Below, in pieces: positions 9,093 to 17,117 of a stretch of 62,012 bases of DNA. The first letter of the stretch is position 1. The number at the start of each line of letters is the position of its first letter. Both the position numbers and the translations under genes were made by a program. Below the pieces are notes generated by a model. It saw only the letters and a list, made by a program, of their open reading frames with translations. It was not told where the DNA came from and did not search any database. The stretch lies in contig JAKFVC010000026.1 of assembly GCA_021732415.1 (NCBI GenBank), positions 1-62,012 on the forward strand, given 5' to 3'. The DNA is from Planctomycetaceae bacterium. GTDB taxonomy: Bacteria > Planctomycetota > Planctomycetia > Planctomycetales > Planctomycetaceae.

Positions 9093-10469
9093 CTACTTGC
9101 CGGGCTTCTTGTCATCGGGAGGGAGCTTCGGATCGGCCTGATCACCTGGAGATTTGGGTCGATTGGGGGGCAAGGGAGTCTTGCCGCCCCACTTAACGGC
9201 CCGATCCATCCGCCGACGGGCTTCCTGGATCGAGGCCATCAGAACGTGAATCGCCTTACCCAGGGGCAGCAGTGCCGCCTGGAATTCTCGCGCCGCAAGT
9301 GCCTGAGACGCTTGCTCATAGGCCGTTTTGTGCTCGCCCCAATCAATGCTCCAGCCCTCTTCCAGAGCCGTCGCCTGCAGAGTCTGCTCGAGCGACACCA
9401 GCATCCCGAGGAATTCCGACGACAGTTTGAATTCCGCAGTGCGATGCGGTCGCCACAGCAGTGTGAGTTCCTGGTCGTCGCGCGGTTCGGCCAGCGGCTT
9501 CAGTCGCAGACCGGTGATGACCAACCCTCCCAAGGCAATCAGGACTCCCCCCAGGACCAGCAGTCCCTCTTCGACTCGGCCGGAGAGCATGACAGTAATC
9601 GAAACGGCCAGCAAAATACCCCAAATGCACCACGCAGCAAACCAGCCCCAGCTTATCTTGTCGGGCCGTACCGTGGGCATGGACGCCGAACTCTCAGAGA
9701 GCCCGGGTGGCAGATCGCCCACGCGCGCAATCACCACTGTGACGTTGTCGGTTCCACCTCGCAAATTGGCCAGGTCAACCAGCAACCGGCATGCTTCCAC
9801 TGGGGGCAGGTACCGCGTGATCAGTCCGATCTCCGGGTCGGTCAGCAATCCCGTCAAGCCGTCGCTGCATAGCAGATAAACATCGCCGGGAAGTACCGGG
9901 AATGGTCCTTCGATGTCGACTTCGACTTCGGCCTCGGGACCCAGGCAACGCGTAATCACGTTACGCGGTTGCTGCAGGAGGATATCTTCGCGGCGCTGTT
10001 TTCCCTGGCGGATCATTTCCCACTGCAAGCTGTGATCGAACGTCATCTGGTCGATACGGCGACCACGAATCCGATAACAGCGGCTATCTCCAATGTGGCC
10101 GACCAAGGCCCCCTGGGGACAGAGCACCAGCGTCGTGCAGGTCGTCCCCATTTTGCGGAAGTCGGTATTCCGCTCGCCACGATTGTGAATGACGGCGTTC
10201 GCCTCTTCGATCGCGTGCCGCAAGGCATCGGCAAACGGGTCAGGGCGGGACTTCTGAAAGGCCAGCGGAACGGTATCGGCGGCAATCTTGCTCGCCAATT
10301 CACCGACCGCATGACCACCCATGCCATCAGCGACCAGAAACACGTGGCCAAACTGCTGATACGTGCCGGAATCTGTCGCCATGAGAACAGCATTGCTGTC
10401 TTCATTGTTTTGACGACGAAAGCCGATATCGCTGAGCGCAGCGAATTCGACCGTTTGTTCCCAGCGCAT
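9093..10469 (-). CDS. PP2C-family Ser/Thr protein phosphatase with membrane segments
   Basis: The 458-residue protein has a complete PP2C (PPM) phosphatase domain at residues about 5-250: NED at 22-24, DGMGGH at 48-53, GTTCTT at 109-114, GDSRCYR at 127-133, CSDGL at 201-205 and GGTDNVTV at 238-245. The acidic residues that hold the two metal ions (D48, D203, D241) are all present. Two hydrophobic segments follow (about 276-296 and 301-322), then a cytoplasmic-looking C-terminal region of about 130 residues ending in a Pro/Lys-rich tail. It probably dephosphorylates targets of Hanks-type kinases at the membrane; no kinase gene is in the window. The ATG at 10469 is chosen because GGAGG lies 8 nt upstream; the frame extends to 10496 without a better start. 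Confidence 0.93.
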   Translation of the reverse strand: MRWEQTVEFAALSDIGFRRQNNEDSNAVLMATDSGTYQQFGHVFLVADGMGGHAVGELASKIAADTVPLAFQKSRPDPFADALRHAIEEANAVIHNRGERNTDFRKMGTTCTTLVLCPQGALVGHIGDSRCYRIRGRRIDQMTFDHSLQWEMIRQGKQRREDILLQQPRNVITRCLGPEAEVEVDIEGPFPVLPGDVYLLCSDGLTGLLTDPEIGLITRYLPPVEACRLLVDLANLRGGTDNVTVVIARVGDLPPGLSESSASMPTVRPDKISWGWFAAWCIWGILLAVSITVMLSGRVEEGLLVLGGVLIALGGLVITGLRLKPLAEPRDDQELTLLWRPHRTAEFKLSSEFLGMLVSLEQTLQATALEEGWSIDWGEHKTAYEQASQALAAREFQAALLPLGKAIHVLMASIQEARRRMDRAVKWGGKTPLPPNRPKSPGDQADPKLPPDDKKPGK

Positions 10470-10734
10470 CCGAACCGCCTCCGTCCGCCAACACACTCAT
10501 CGCCCGACTCGATGAGCCGGATTCCCTGCGTGACTGGTGAGCCCTCTATGCTAACACAGCCGAGATGGGACAGAACAGTGAGAGCCCGCGCTGTCCGGTT
10601 TGGTCGCAACAAGATTTCATTAATGTTCTGCAGTGGTAAAACGATTTTTGTCTTAGTTCGGCGACAAGACGCTCGAATTACGCGGAATTTCGGTGAGCCC
10701 CGTGCCGTGAGATTTTGTGTTCGTCAAACGCACA
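10470..10734. other. Intergenic region with a lone copy of the MITE terminus
   Basis: No gene is seen. At 10693-10710 is the 18-bp sequence GTGAGCCCCGTGCCGTGA, identical to the end of the element at 8653-8840 but without a matching partner nearby. The part next to 10469 holds the leader of the phosphatase gene. Confidence 0.55.
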
Positions 10735-11211
10735 TTAATTCTTCGCTTCGAACAACTCGCGAATCCGCTCTACGCGGTGGCGATTGACGCCCAAATCGGA
10801 ATGGCCCACGCGAGACGCCGACCGCACATGAATCACGCCGGCAGCACTATCGACCAGGAATTCGACGTCATCCACGAACCGGAACCACGTCGACGTGAAC
10901 TCCGCATGCAGATAGTCGGAATGATCACTCGGTTCACAGCGCGTATTGGGAATCGTCTCAATGACGCTCTTCAACCGCGCCAGTCCCTCCCGAGCGTCGC
11001 CCTTCCAAACCAGCGGTGCAATCGCATGTGACCCCGAGGTCTCGCAACTGCACACGCAATTCGGGGAATCAGGACAAGAACGTAGCTTGCCCGCGACCGG
11101 TCCTAATGTCGACGGCCTGCGGGAGGTCAGGCTGAGAACGGCGAACATCACAATCGGCAAGAGAATCACAACTGCCGCGGCAATCAATCCCCACTTGGCA
11201 ACAGGTCCCAT
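10735..11211 (-). CDS. DUF1499 family protein, membrane-anchored
   Basis: The 158-residue protein has one N-terminal hydrophobic segment (about residues 7-29), then a DUF1499 domain recognisable from CPDSPNCVCS, YLHAEFTSTWFRFVDDVEF and the C-terminal HVRSASRVGHSDLGVNR. The length is normal for the family. The biochemical role of DUF1499 proteins is unknown; the anchor suggests a place at the inner membrane with the domain outside the cytoplasm. The start is supported by GGAG 5 nt upstream of the ATG. It lies upstream of the phosphatase on the same strand, but 265 bp with a repeat separate them, so co-transcription is uncertain. Confidence 0.9.
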   Translation of the reverse strand: MGPVAKWGLIAAAVVILLPIVMFAVLSLTSRRPSTLGPVAGKLRSCPDSPNCVCSCETSGSHAIAPLVWKGDAREGLARLKSVIETIPNTRCEPSDHSDYLHAEFTSTWFRFVDDVEFLVDSAAGVIHVRSASRVGHSDLGVNRHRVERIRELFEAKN

Positions 11212-11367
11212 GATCGCTCCACCCCGCGTTGAGAAAGGAAACCATCACACTCACGGATGATTCTTACAAGCATCGGGTGGGAGTCAAGAATTTGGACGGC
11301 GGCGATTCATCGCCGCGATCCAGATCTGCACCATCAATCAAGGCCTTCGGCTAGCCATACGAGAGTG

Positions 11368-11488
11368 AACCACGAATAACACAAATCACACGAATCCGAA
11401 TGCCAAGAATGACATTCGAAGGAACAGCGGTGCCGCACTGAGATAATCCAGCTTTTCAAATTCGTGTCATTCGAATAATTCGTGGTTA
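11368..11488. repeat. Imperfect inverted repeat (ACCACGAAT family)
   Basis: The left arm 11368-11396 (AACCACGAATAACAC...) and right arm 11460-11488 (...AATTCGTGGTTA) pair with a few mismatches around about 60 nt. It fills most of the gap between the DUF1499 gene and the tRNA-binding protein gene. This type of repeat with 'CACGAAT' words is a dispersed intergenic sequence; nothing indicates a gene. Confidence 0.55.
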
Positions 11489-11502
11489 AAAAGTCGCCGA
11501 CG

Positions 11503-11904
11503 TTACTTCACCTTGGCGCCACTCGAGATCGCCTTCTCCGGTCGCAATAACATGACCGAGGTCGCATCTGACGCCGCCAGCAACATGCCCTGGCTCTCTT
11601 CACCGCGCAGCATGGCCGGTTCGAGATTGTTCACGATGATAATCTGCGTTCCGATCAACGTCTCAGGTGCGTAGTGCGCTTTGATCCCGGCGACAATCTG
11701 CTTCACAACATCGCCGACCTGAATCTTCAACAGCAACAATTTGTTGGCGTTGGGATGCTCGCGCGCTTCCAATACGGTAGCGACACGTAGATCCAATTGG
11801 GCGAAGGTCTCGTAAGTGATCAACGGCTTCGATTCCACCGCCGGCGCGGCGGGCGCGGCTGGAGCGGGAGTGGCAGTGGGCGAGGGAGTGGCAGCATCAG
11901 TCAT
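11503..11904 (-). CDS. Stand-alone tRNA-binding domain protein (MetRS-beta/EMAP type)
   Basis: The 133-residue protein has an Ala/Pro-rich N-terminal tail of about 28 residues, then an OB-fold tRNA-binding domain. Hallmarks are LDLRVATVLEAREHPNANKL, VAGIKAHY, IIIVNNLEPAMLRG and SQGMLLAA, all positioned as in the C-terminal domain of bacterial methionyl-tRNA synthetase. Here the domain is a separate gene with no synthetase attached. It may act in trans with a MetRS that lacks this domain, or as a CsaA/Trbp111-like RNA-binding protein. No strong ribosome-binding site is visible ahead of the ATG. The family is clear; the partner is inferred. Confidence 0.9.
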   Translation of the reverse strand: MTDAATPSPTATPAPAAPAAPAVESKPLITYETFAQLDLRVATVLEAREHPNANKLLLLKIQVGDVVKQIVAGIKAHYAPETLIGTQIIIVNNLEPAMLRGEESQGMLLAASDATSVMLLRPEKAISSGAKVK

Positions 11905-12022
11905 GTGATCGATTCAATTCCGTAGCAAAGAGCGGCCGTGCGCCCTGTGAGACAACATGCACGGCGCGAGAAACAGTTCCGGCAAATCGCAGGAACCGAG
12001 CAGCAAACATCAGCACCCAGAA

Positions 12023-12415
12023 TTACTCGTCTCGAAACGCAGCAGCAACATTCAGCGGATAGCGGTTGCCGAACACTTCTTCGAATGAGTACAGGTCGAA
12101 AAAGTCGGTCAGCCGATCTTCTTCGGTCTTGCGCATGTTGCCTTTATCGATGAGTTCCCACACGATGTGCCCGACGTCATTCGTCGAGGTCAGCCCCCAT
12201 TGACGAAAGACCGTCAACGCCATACCGCCGAACTGCTCGTAGGCCAGTTCGCGGAAGCCTTCCAGCAGTTGCGGACCGCTGACGTGTTGATCGGCTTCCT
12301 GCCGCTTGGGGCGACCCAGAATCGATTGAGCCCGCTCGAGGGCTTCGAGCACAAACACATAAGCCTGGCGATGGTACCGGGAACGCGGCGAGGTAGCTGC
12401 AGGTGTTGTGGTCAT
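12023..12415 (-). CDS. Minf_1886 family protein (Verruco/Plancto-restricted, TIGR04138-like)
   Basis: The 130-residue soluble protein has the typical sequence of this uncharacterised family: YVFVLEALERAQ near the N-terminus, HVSGPQLLEGFRELA, QWGLTSTNDVGHIVWELI and a C-terminal DFFDLYSFEEVF. No signal peptide, membrane segment or catalytic motif is visible. The family is, to my knowledge, confined to planctomycetes and verrucomicrobia and supports the taxonomic reading of the window. The role is unknown. Confidence 0.88.
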   Translation of the reverse strand: MTTTPAATSPRSRYHRQAYVFVLEALERAQSILGRPKRQEADQHVSGPQLLEGFRELAYEQFGGMALTVFRQWGLTSTNDVGHIVWELIDKGNMRKTEEDRLTDFFDLYSFEEVFGNRYPLNVAAAFRDE

Positions 12416-12714
12416 GTCTTGGCGTGGTTGTTGTGGGAGGTCTGTGGCCCAGTTCAGAACTTCATTATGACAAGTCTACAAATCAAAGTGAATAGCGACT
12501 GCGACGAGTTCACACAAAAGTTTTCAAAGACAGTCCGGTGATACATCTCTGTGGAGATCTGAACTCAAACGCCCTTCCTGACTGTTCACTGCCGTCAACA
12601 TGCAGAGAAAAGAATACAAGCTCGAAGTGCAAGCGAGTGCATTTTTGAGGGCTCAAGAAGGACAGTGCACGAATGCAGCCGTTATCCCGTTATCCGGCGG
12701 GGACGTTTCGAGTC
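12416..12714. other. Intergenic region, no gene seen
   Basis: About 300 bp between the Minf_1886 gene leader and the nested palindrome. Short frames here translate to Arg/Ala-rich sequence without gene-like features, and no RNA or clear promoter was recognised. Confidence 0.5.
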
Positions 12715-12948
12715 CGCCCCCGTTGGGCTTGTCCCAACGGAGCGCTGACTGGTCGGCTACCCAACATGAGTTTTGCAGAATTCTCAACCTTTATGTCTCC
12801 GATGCCCCCTGCCGCCAGCCAGTCGCTGCTGTAATAACGGTTCGCTCACGGCGGCAGGGGGCATCGGAGACCACGCGTTGAGGGTCCAGAACGTTTCTCT
12901 CCGTAGCTGGCCAGTCAGCGCTCCGTTGGGGCAAGCCCAACGGGGGCG
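12715..12948. repeat. Nested palindrome: 38-bp outer arms around 22-bp inner arms
   Basis: The outer arms 12715-12752 and 12911-12948 are reverse complements with one mismatch (CGCCCCCGTTGGGCTT... to ...AAGCCCAACGGGGGCG). The inner arms 12795-12816 and 12850-12871 (GTCTCCGATGCCCCCTGCC...) are also exact complements. The two palindromes have unrelated sequences, one lodged in the other. Reading frames across it are produced by the repeat. The same architecture with other sequences is at 57365-57532 and 58084-58249. Confidence 0.85.
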
Positions 12949-13008
12949 ACAACACAGTGCAATTCTGGGTTTCACTGTGCCACTGTCACCCGGAATCTCG
13001 GAAATCGC

Positions 13009-14004
13009 CTACCGGCGCAAGCCATACGCTCGCGGATCAAATGTCTGGTCAGAGAAACCCTGATTGGTGCGGACGCTGCTGTACATATACAGCTCTACCT
13101 GAATCGGTTTCTCACCCTCGCGCTGGGGCCAGTCAAATTGCTCAACCCGCACGGGGAACAGCGTCTGATCGTCCAGATAAAGCTGCGTCAGGTGGAACTT
13201 GAACTGATTGCGGCGTACCGGATGCGTGACCCGAATCACGCGCACGGGGAAGTCGCCCAGTTTCGCCTTGGGAAAATACTGGACATCGATTTCGCCATAT
13301 TGCCCCTCAGCTTCCCACTGCTTGATGATTGTCTCGAGCATGTTCGAGATGCCGATTTCGGTAATGGGATGCCGGTTTTCGGACATGGCCATGGGATCGC
13401 TCGGGTTAATCTTGATGGTGCCCACCAGACTCTTGATACCCGCTTCCTGCACCAGAATCTGGCCGGCGTTGGCATTCTTCACGTACAACACCTGCCGGCC
13501 TTCATGAGGCTCACGAAACCGCAGATACACGCTGAAGGGTTGTTCGCGAAACTTCATGTCGATGCTATGCGTGATATAGTTATTGCCAACCAGTTCCTTC
13601 TTCACAAACTGGGCGGTGTAATCACGGACGGTCCGCAACGTTCCGCGGCTGGCGTAGGCCATCTTCAGAGCGGGAACCAGCGGATGTTTCGGATGGACAT
13701 GGGCCGGTATTTGATCCACTTCAGCGGGCGGGGCGGTCGGATTGTTGGCCCCCTTGACTGCCGGTGCGTTCCCGAATGGGTCGTCCACCGTTTCTTGGGA
13801 TTCCGCCGTCTGATCCGGGGTGTTCCGCTGGGCCTGCATCGGCCGCTGAGGGCGGGCGGTCTTGGGCCGGGGACGAGGTGCATCCTGTCCTGAGATCTCG
13901 ATCGCCAATACCAAACTCGCTGCGCAGACCAATACCCAGACAGGCCAGTTAAGCTGCCGCGCACCGCGATCACGAGCCACCGTAGAGATCCTCTCCATGG
14001 CCAT
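13009..14004 (-). CDS. DUF1571 domain-containing exported protein
   Basis: The 331-residue protein starts with a short basic stretch and one hydrophobic segment (about residues 20-38, WPVWVLVCAASLVLAIE), likely a signal peptide or anchor. A Pro/Arg/Gln-rich low-complexity linker runs to about residue 100. The rest is a DUF1571 domain (YTAQFVKKELVG, MKFREQPFSVYLRF, GRQVLYVKNAN, SDPMAMSENRHPITEIG, TQLYLDDQTLFPVRVEQFDWP). Proteins of this family resemble LolA/LolB-type lipoprotein carriers in secondary structure, but their role is not established. Two close ATG codons (14004 and 13998) are possible; GGAG lies 4 and 10 nt upstream respectively. Confidence 0.9.
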   Translation of the reverse strand: MAMERISTVARDRGARQLNWPVWVLVCAASLVLAIEISGQDAPRPRPKTARPQRPMQAQRNTPDQTAESQETVDDPFGNAPAVKGANNPTAPPAEVDQIPAHVHPKHPLVPALKMAYASRGTLRTVRDYTAQFVKKELVGNNYITHSIDMKFREQPFSVYLRFREPHEGRQVLYVKNANAGQILVQEAGIKSLVGTIKINPSDPMAMSENRHPITEIGISNMLETIIKQWEAEGQYGEIDVQYFPKAKLGDFPVRVIRVTHPVRRNQFKFHLTQLYLDDQTLFPVRVEQFDWPQREGEKPIQVELYMYSSVRTNQGFSDQTFDPRAYGLRR

Positions 14005-14204
14005 GACGCTCCTAGCGAATCGACGAAAGTTGAAACATCACGGACTTCCATGTCGGCGACGGATTGAAGTGGATCGCGCCGAAATTGCCTTCCGCGAACA
14101 CAAGAAACCACGGCTTCAAGACATCATGCCCCTGAAGTTGGGATTCTGAAACTTACCATAGGCTAACGGGCACTGCCAGATTCGGCAAAAGGAAAACGTG
14201 AAAA

Positions 14205-14355
14205 AGAAAGGGCAGCGCTGGCCCCGCCAGACGCTGCCTCATCTATTCTTCGGAAACTCCCCAAGCTTCCATGTAACGTCACTTCCAGAACCCCCTCTGT
14301 TGGTGACATTTTTTATCTGCGTTGCGATCTTCTGAACCCCCTCAGTCGATCACGA
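14205..14355. repeat. Structured direct repeat, copy 1 of 2
   Basis: This ~150-bp block is repeated at 14685-14832. It contains three potential hairpins: a GC-rich one based on GGCAGCG...CGCTGCC (14211-14237), one with stem CAGA/TCTG and loop ACCCCC, and one with stem CTGA/TCAG and the same loop ACCCCC. The two C-loop stems differ in sequence but keep pairing. No reading frame is present. It could be a pair of homologous non-coding RNAs or a mobile palindromic repeat. Confidence 0.6.
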
Positions 14356-14572
14356 GTGGCCAATAAAGCAATGAGCGTGCCAACGAGATCGGGATTGAAG
14401 CAAAACTTGAGAAAATCGCCGCAAATGGATCAAATCTCAGGATTTATTACGGAATCGCGAAAGTGGCTCCAGCGAGTTGCCAGCCCAAGCCATGTTGAAT
14501 TGTAAAAACTTCCATGGCAATCATTTCAAAACTGCAAGTCCTGCCAGTTTTCCTGTAGACAAAGCAGTCATT

Positions 14573-14665
14573 CGGCAGCGAATTAAAAGAGGCAGCGAAT
14601 AAATGCAATGATACGCCAGGTGGGCGTAGTCGCATCTATTCGCTGCCTCTTGTAATTCGCTGCCG
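14573..14665. repeat. Long 35-bp hairpin between the two structured repeats
   Basis: The arms 14573-14607 and 14631-14665 pair with about three mismatches around a 23-nt loop. Both arms begin or end with the GGCAGCG/CGCTGCC words also found in the flanking direct repeats, so the three units are probably related. The overall region 14005-15044 has no recognisable gene. Confidence 0.7.
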
Positions 14666-14684
14666 ATTCTTATCCCTACAAAAC

Positions 14685-14832
14685 AGAAAGGGCAGCGCCG
14701 GCCTGTGCCAGTCGCTGCCTCATCTGTTTTCGGAAACTCCCCAAGCTTCCTATTGAGTCACTTCCAGAACCCCCTCTGTCGGTGACATCGAATTCTGCTT
14801 GCAACCTTCTGAACCCCCTCAGTTGGTTACGA
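14685..14832. repeat. Structured direct repeat, copy 2 of 2
   Basis: It is the second copy of the block at 14205-14355. The two copies share long identical stretches (GGAAACTCCCCAAGCTTCC, CACTTCCAGAACCCCCTCTG) but differ in the loops and spacers. The two small stems with loop ACCCCC are kept. The gap from here to the metallo-beta-lactamase gene (14833-15044) holds nothing else recognisable. Confidence 0.6.
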
Positions 14833-15044
14833 TTCAGGTATTAAGCAAAGCCGGGGCCAAATGTCGAAGACTGTCTCACAGCCGCAACATGAATAGTACC
14901 CTACCCAATACAGCAAAAACACTTATGTGATTTATTAAAAAGTTTAGCGAGGGATAAAGTGCCTCATGAGCGGCATCCTATTTGTAGAAATTACCACGCT
15001 AAAGTGCCGTCCTGCAAAATCTGCGATCCATTTTTTCAATGCGT

Positions 15045-15851
15045 TTAGCGAATGGCGGCGAGATATCTCTCCGCAGATCGACGGACTGCCTCTTGGGCAT
15101 CAGCCTGAATTGTCATGTCCCAGAAGGCACCATAAATCCGATCGTAGGCAAACGGTCTAACGGCAGTCAGAATCCGTTCAATTGCGGAAGCCCCCAGCGG
15201 AATGTGATTCGGATAGCTATACATGAAACTGACGTGACGACGGTCGGCCACGACTTGGATAATATCACCGGATAGGAGAACGCCTCGGCCTGCGGCACCG
15301 TCTTGCCAGTGCAGAACGGTTCCTCCCTCGAAATGCCCGCTGCAACGAATCAGGGTCAAACCGTTCCCCAACACGAGCGTCTCGCCGGTCCACGAATTGA
15401 TATTGCGGTCTGTCCTCATCACCCACTGAGCATCGGCCGCATGCAGATGAATGGGGATATCACCAAACGCACGGCTCCAATCGACCATGTTGGAATAATA
15501 ATGGGGATGCGAGATCGCAATGGCAGACAAGCCACCCATTCCGCGGATGGCCTGCACGAGAGCCTCATCCCGGAGCGGCACGCAATCCCACAGGATATTG
15601 CTCGTCGGTGTCCGCAAAAGTAGCGCCCGCTGCCCAATTCCGAACGCGGGCTCAATTCCGATTCCGATCAATCCCGGCTCTTCGTGCCGCAGTGAATTTC
15701 GATTCGATTTCTGCAATCGATCGTGAGTCGTCCATTGCTGCCCGGAGGGCTTCAGATATTGCCGCTCGTCCTGACAGATCGCACAAGCCAATGGGGGTGA
15801 ATCCGATTCCGCGAACTGTGTCCCGCATGTCGTGCAGATGAAATACGGCAT
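15045..15851 (-). CDS. Metallo-beta-lactamase-fold hydrolase with N-terminal zinc ribbon
   Basis: The 268-residue protein opens with a small zinc ribbon (CxxC at residues 6-9 and 23-26), then a metallo-beta-lactamase fold. The usual HxHxDH metal motif appears as HPHYYSN (H115, H117), so the Asp and third His are replaced; H173 (SGHFEGGTVLHW) and D196 (LLSGDIIQV) match the later metal ligands. Thus probably one or an altered pair of metals is bound. The substrate is unknown. The ATG at 15851 is chosen because the zinc ribbon begins right after it (MPYFICTTCG); the frame also extends to 15881 without a good start. It is divergent from the vapBC-like pair and shares a 130-bp intergenic region with it. 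Confidence 0.85.
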   Translation of the reverse strand: MPYFICTTCGTQFAESDSPPLACAICQDERQYLKPSGQQWTTHDRLQKSNRNSLRHEEPGLIGIGIEPAFGIGQRALLLRTPTSNILWDCVPLRDEALVQAIRGMGGLSAIAISHPHYYSNMVDWSRAFGDIPIHLHAADAQWVMRTDRNINSWTGETLVLGNGLTLIRCSGHFEGGTVLHWQDGAAGRGVLLSGDIIQVVADRRHVSFMYSYPNHIPLGASAIERILTAVRPFAYDRIYGAFWDMTIQADAQEAVRRSAERYLAAIR

Positions 15852-15983
15852 GATGATTTGTTCCAATGTGAATTGTGGCAATCCCGCGGACGGTCGATTT
15901 TGTTCGACGACTCAAGCACTCCTGAGACCAGAGCGTCCGATTTCAATTGACCCGACCCCTATTTGTTCCGACAATTAACCATC

Positions 15984-16184
15984 ATGACCACAGAACTCCA
16001 ACCGACAGTCGAAGACGACGTCAAAGCCGTTAATGACGCATTCCTTGCCGGTCGTCCCATTCCCCCCGATGTGGGGGCACGGATCGATCAACGCGCGGCG
16101 GAGATCCGGGAGCGACTGCTCCGCGAACACGGCCCTTTCAATTCCGTAGATCTTATCCGGCAAGACCGTGAAACTGGTCATTGA
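15984..16184 (+). CDS. Putative antitoxin partner of the VapC toxin
   Basis: A 66-residue, mostly charged helical protein (DDVKAVNDAFLAGRP, DQRAAEIRERLLREHG) overlaps the start of the VapC-like gene by 17 bp, the usual arrangement in vapBC pairs. No AbrB, ribbon-helix-helix or Phd/YefM motif could be recognised, so it is called from size and position. The ATG at 15984 is used; no clear ribosome-binding site precedes it, and a TTG at 15963 is an alternative. Confidence 0.7.
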   Translation: MTTELQPTVEDDVKAVNDAFLAGRPIPPDVGARIDQRAAEIRERLLREHGPFNSVDLIRQDRETGH

Positions 16185-16584
16185 TGCTTCTGTCGGCGTG
16201 AAGACTCTGCTTGCTGGGAACAACACCCAGAAGGCATTGCAGCTTCGTGATGATTTTCGTAAGGGGATTCACGAGCTACTTGCACCGGACCTATACTTCC
16301 TCGAAGTCGGGAATGTTTTGGTCAACGCAGCCCGAGCCGGGCAAATCAAACAGGCAGATCTTCCGGTCCTCTATGCCGACCTCCTGTATCATCAGCCGAT
16401 CATCGTTCCGGCCCCGTCGCTTTTCCCGCGTGCGTTCTCCATCGCCTCGCAGATCCGCGTGAGCATCTACGACGCGATCTATCTTGCTCTCAGTGAGCAG
16501 GAAGGATGTCCCCTTCTGACGGATGATGTGAAGCTCATCAAGGCCGCTCCGGGATTTTCTACGGTTACCCTCGATCAACTGTGA
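16168..16584 (+). CDS. vapC: PIN-domain ribonuclease toxin, VapC type
   Basis: The 138-residue protein has the PIN-domain acidic set: D6 (LVIDAS), E46 (FLEVGN), D102 (SIYDAIYLAL) and D119/D120 (LLTDD). These residues bind Mg2+ for RNA cleavage, and VapC toxins typically cut tRNA or rRNA. It begins with GTG at 16168 inside the upstream antitoxin gene, which suggests translational coupling. The gene appears intact. It is next to a tRNA gene and a broken integrase, consistent with mobile or accessory DNA. Confidence 0.9.
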   Translation: MKLVIDASVGVKTLLAGNNTQKALQLRDDFRKGIHELLAPDLYFLEVGNVLVNAARAGQIKQADLPVLYADLLYHQPIIVPAPSLFPRAFSIASQIRVSIYDAIYLALSEQEGCPLLTDDVKLIKAAPGFSTVTLDQL

Positions 16585-16918
16585 CCGGTTCCTATTACTT
16601 CTGCTGGGGTTCCTTCCGCGTGTTCACGGTGTACCAAGCATCCGAAGATTTTGAGGGAGACAGGATAAATCAGACCTCGCCACTACATCGCGAATCGATC
16701 GTGTCACCACTATCAGGGAACAGGGAAGTGTTCGGTGGACTTGTGTCGGACATGCTCGAAGCCCCTGCCAGCCGAAATCGGTGTCCCATTGTGTCAGCCC
16801 AAGCATGTTTCAGGAAAACGAAAAACAGATTCCACGCAGAATTGACCCACCACGCAGTCCGAAACGGGCATAAAAAACGCACATAATCTGGACGCCCTAA
16901 AACATCTCCAAAGAATGC
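16585..16918. other. Gap between vapC and tRNA-Thr, no gene seen
   Basis: Frames on both strands are short and lack gene-like composition. No repeat or RNA structure was recognised apart from the tRNA terminator just beyond. Confidence 0.5.
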
Positions 16919-16954
16919 AATAACCCGTAACTCCTTGCGGAATCACGGGTTATT
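16919..16954 (-). terminator. Hairpin terminator of tRNA-Thr
   Basis: The arms 16919-16934 and 16939-16954 form a stem with two mismatches and a 4-nt loop (10 bp perfect at the base, AATAACCCGT with ACGGGTTATT). It starts 4 nt after the 3' end of the minus-strand tRNA gene. A short T-containing run follows (GCATTCTTT on the minus strand). Position and shape fit an intrinsic terminator. Confidence 0.7.
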
Positions 16955-16958
16955 AATG

Positions 16959-17031
16959 AGCCGCCACGGGGACTCGAACCCTGGACCTATGCTTTACGAA
17001 AGCATCGCTCTACCAACTGAGCTATGGCGGC
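16959..17031 (-). tRNA. tRNA-Thr (anticodon CGT)
   Basis: The minus strand folds as a full cloverleaf. The acceptor stem is GCCGCCA pairing with TGGCGGC plus a T discriminator, the D-arm contains AGCTCAGTTGGTAGAGC, the anticodon arm is ATGCT-TTCGTAA-AGCAT with anticodon CGT, and the T-arm has GGTTCGAGTCC. CCA is not encoded. The anticodon reads ACG threonine codons. An integrase remnant lies 86 bp beyond its 5' end. Confidence 0.96.
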
Positions 17032-17117
17032 CAACTTATTTACTGCAAGGGACTTACGATTGTTGTTGTTTCCGCTGTCTACCCTTCTACAACCAGGCAG
17101 AAGCGGAGACAAGGCCA

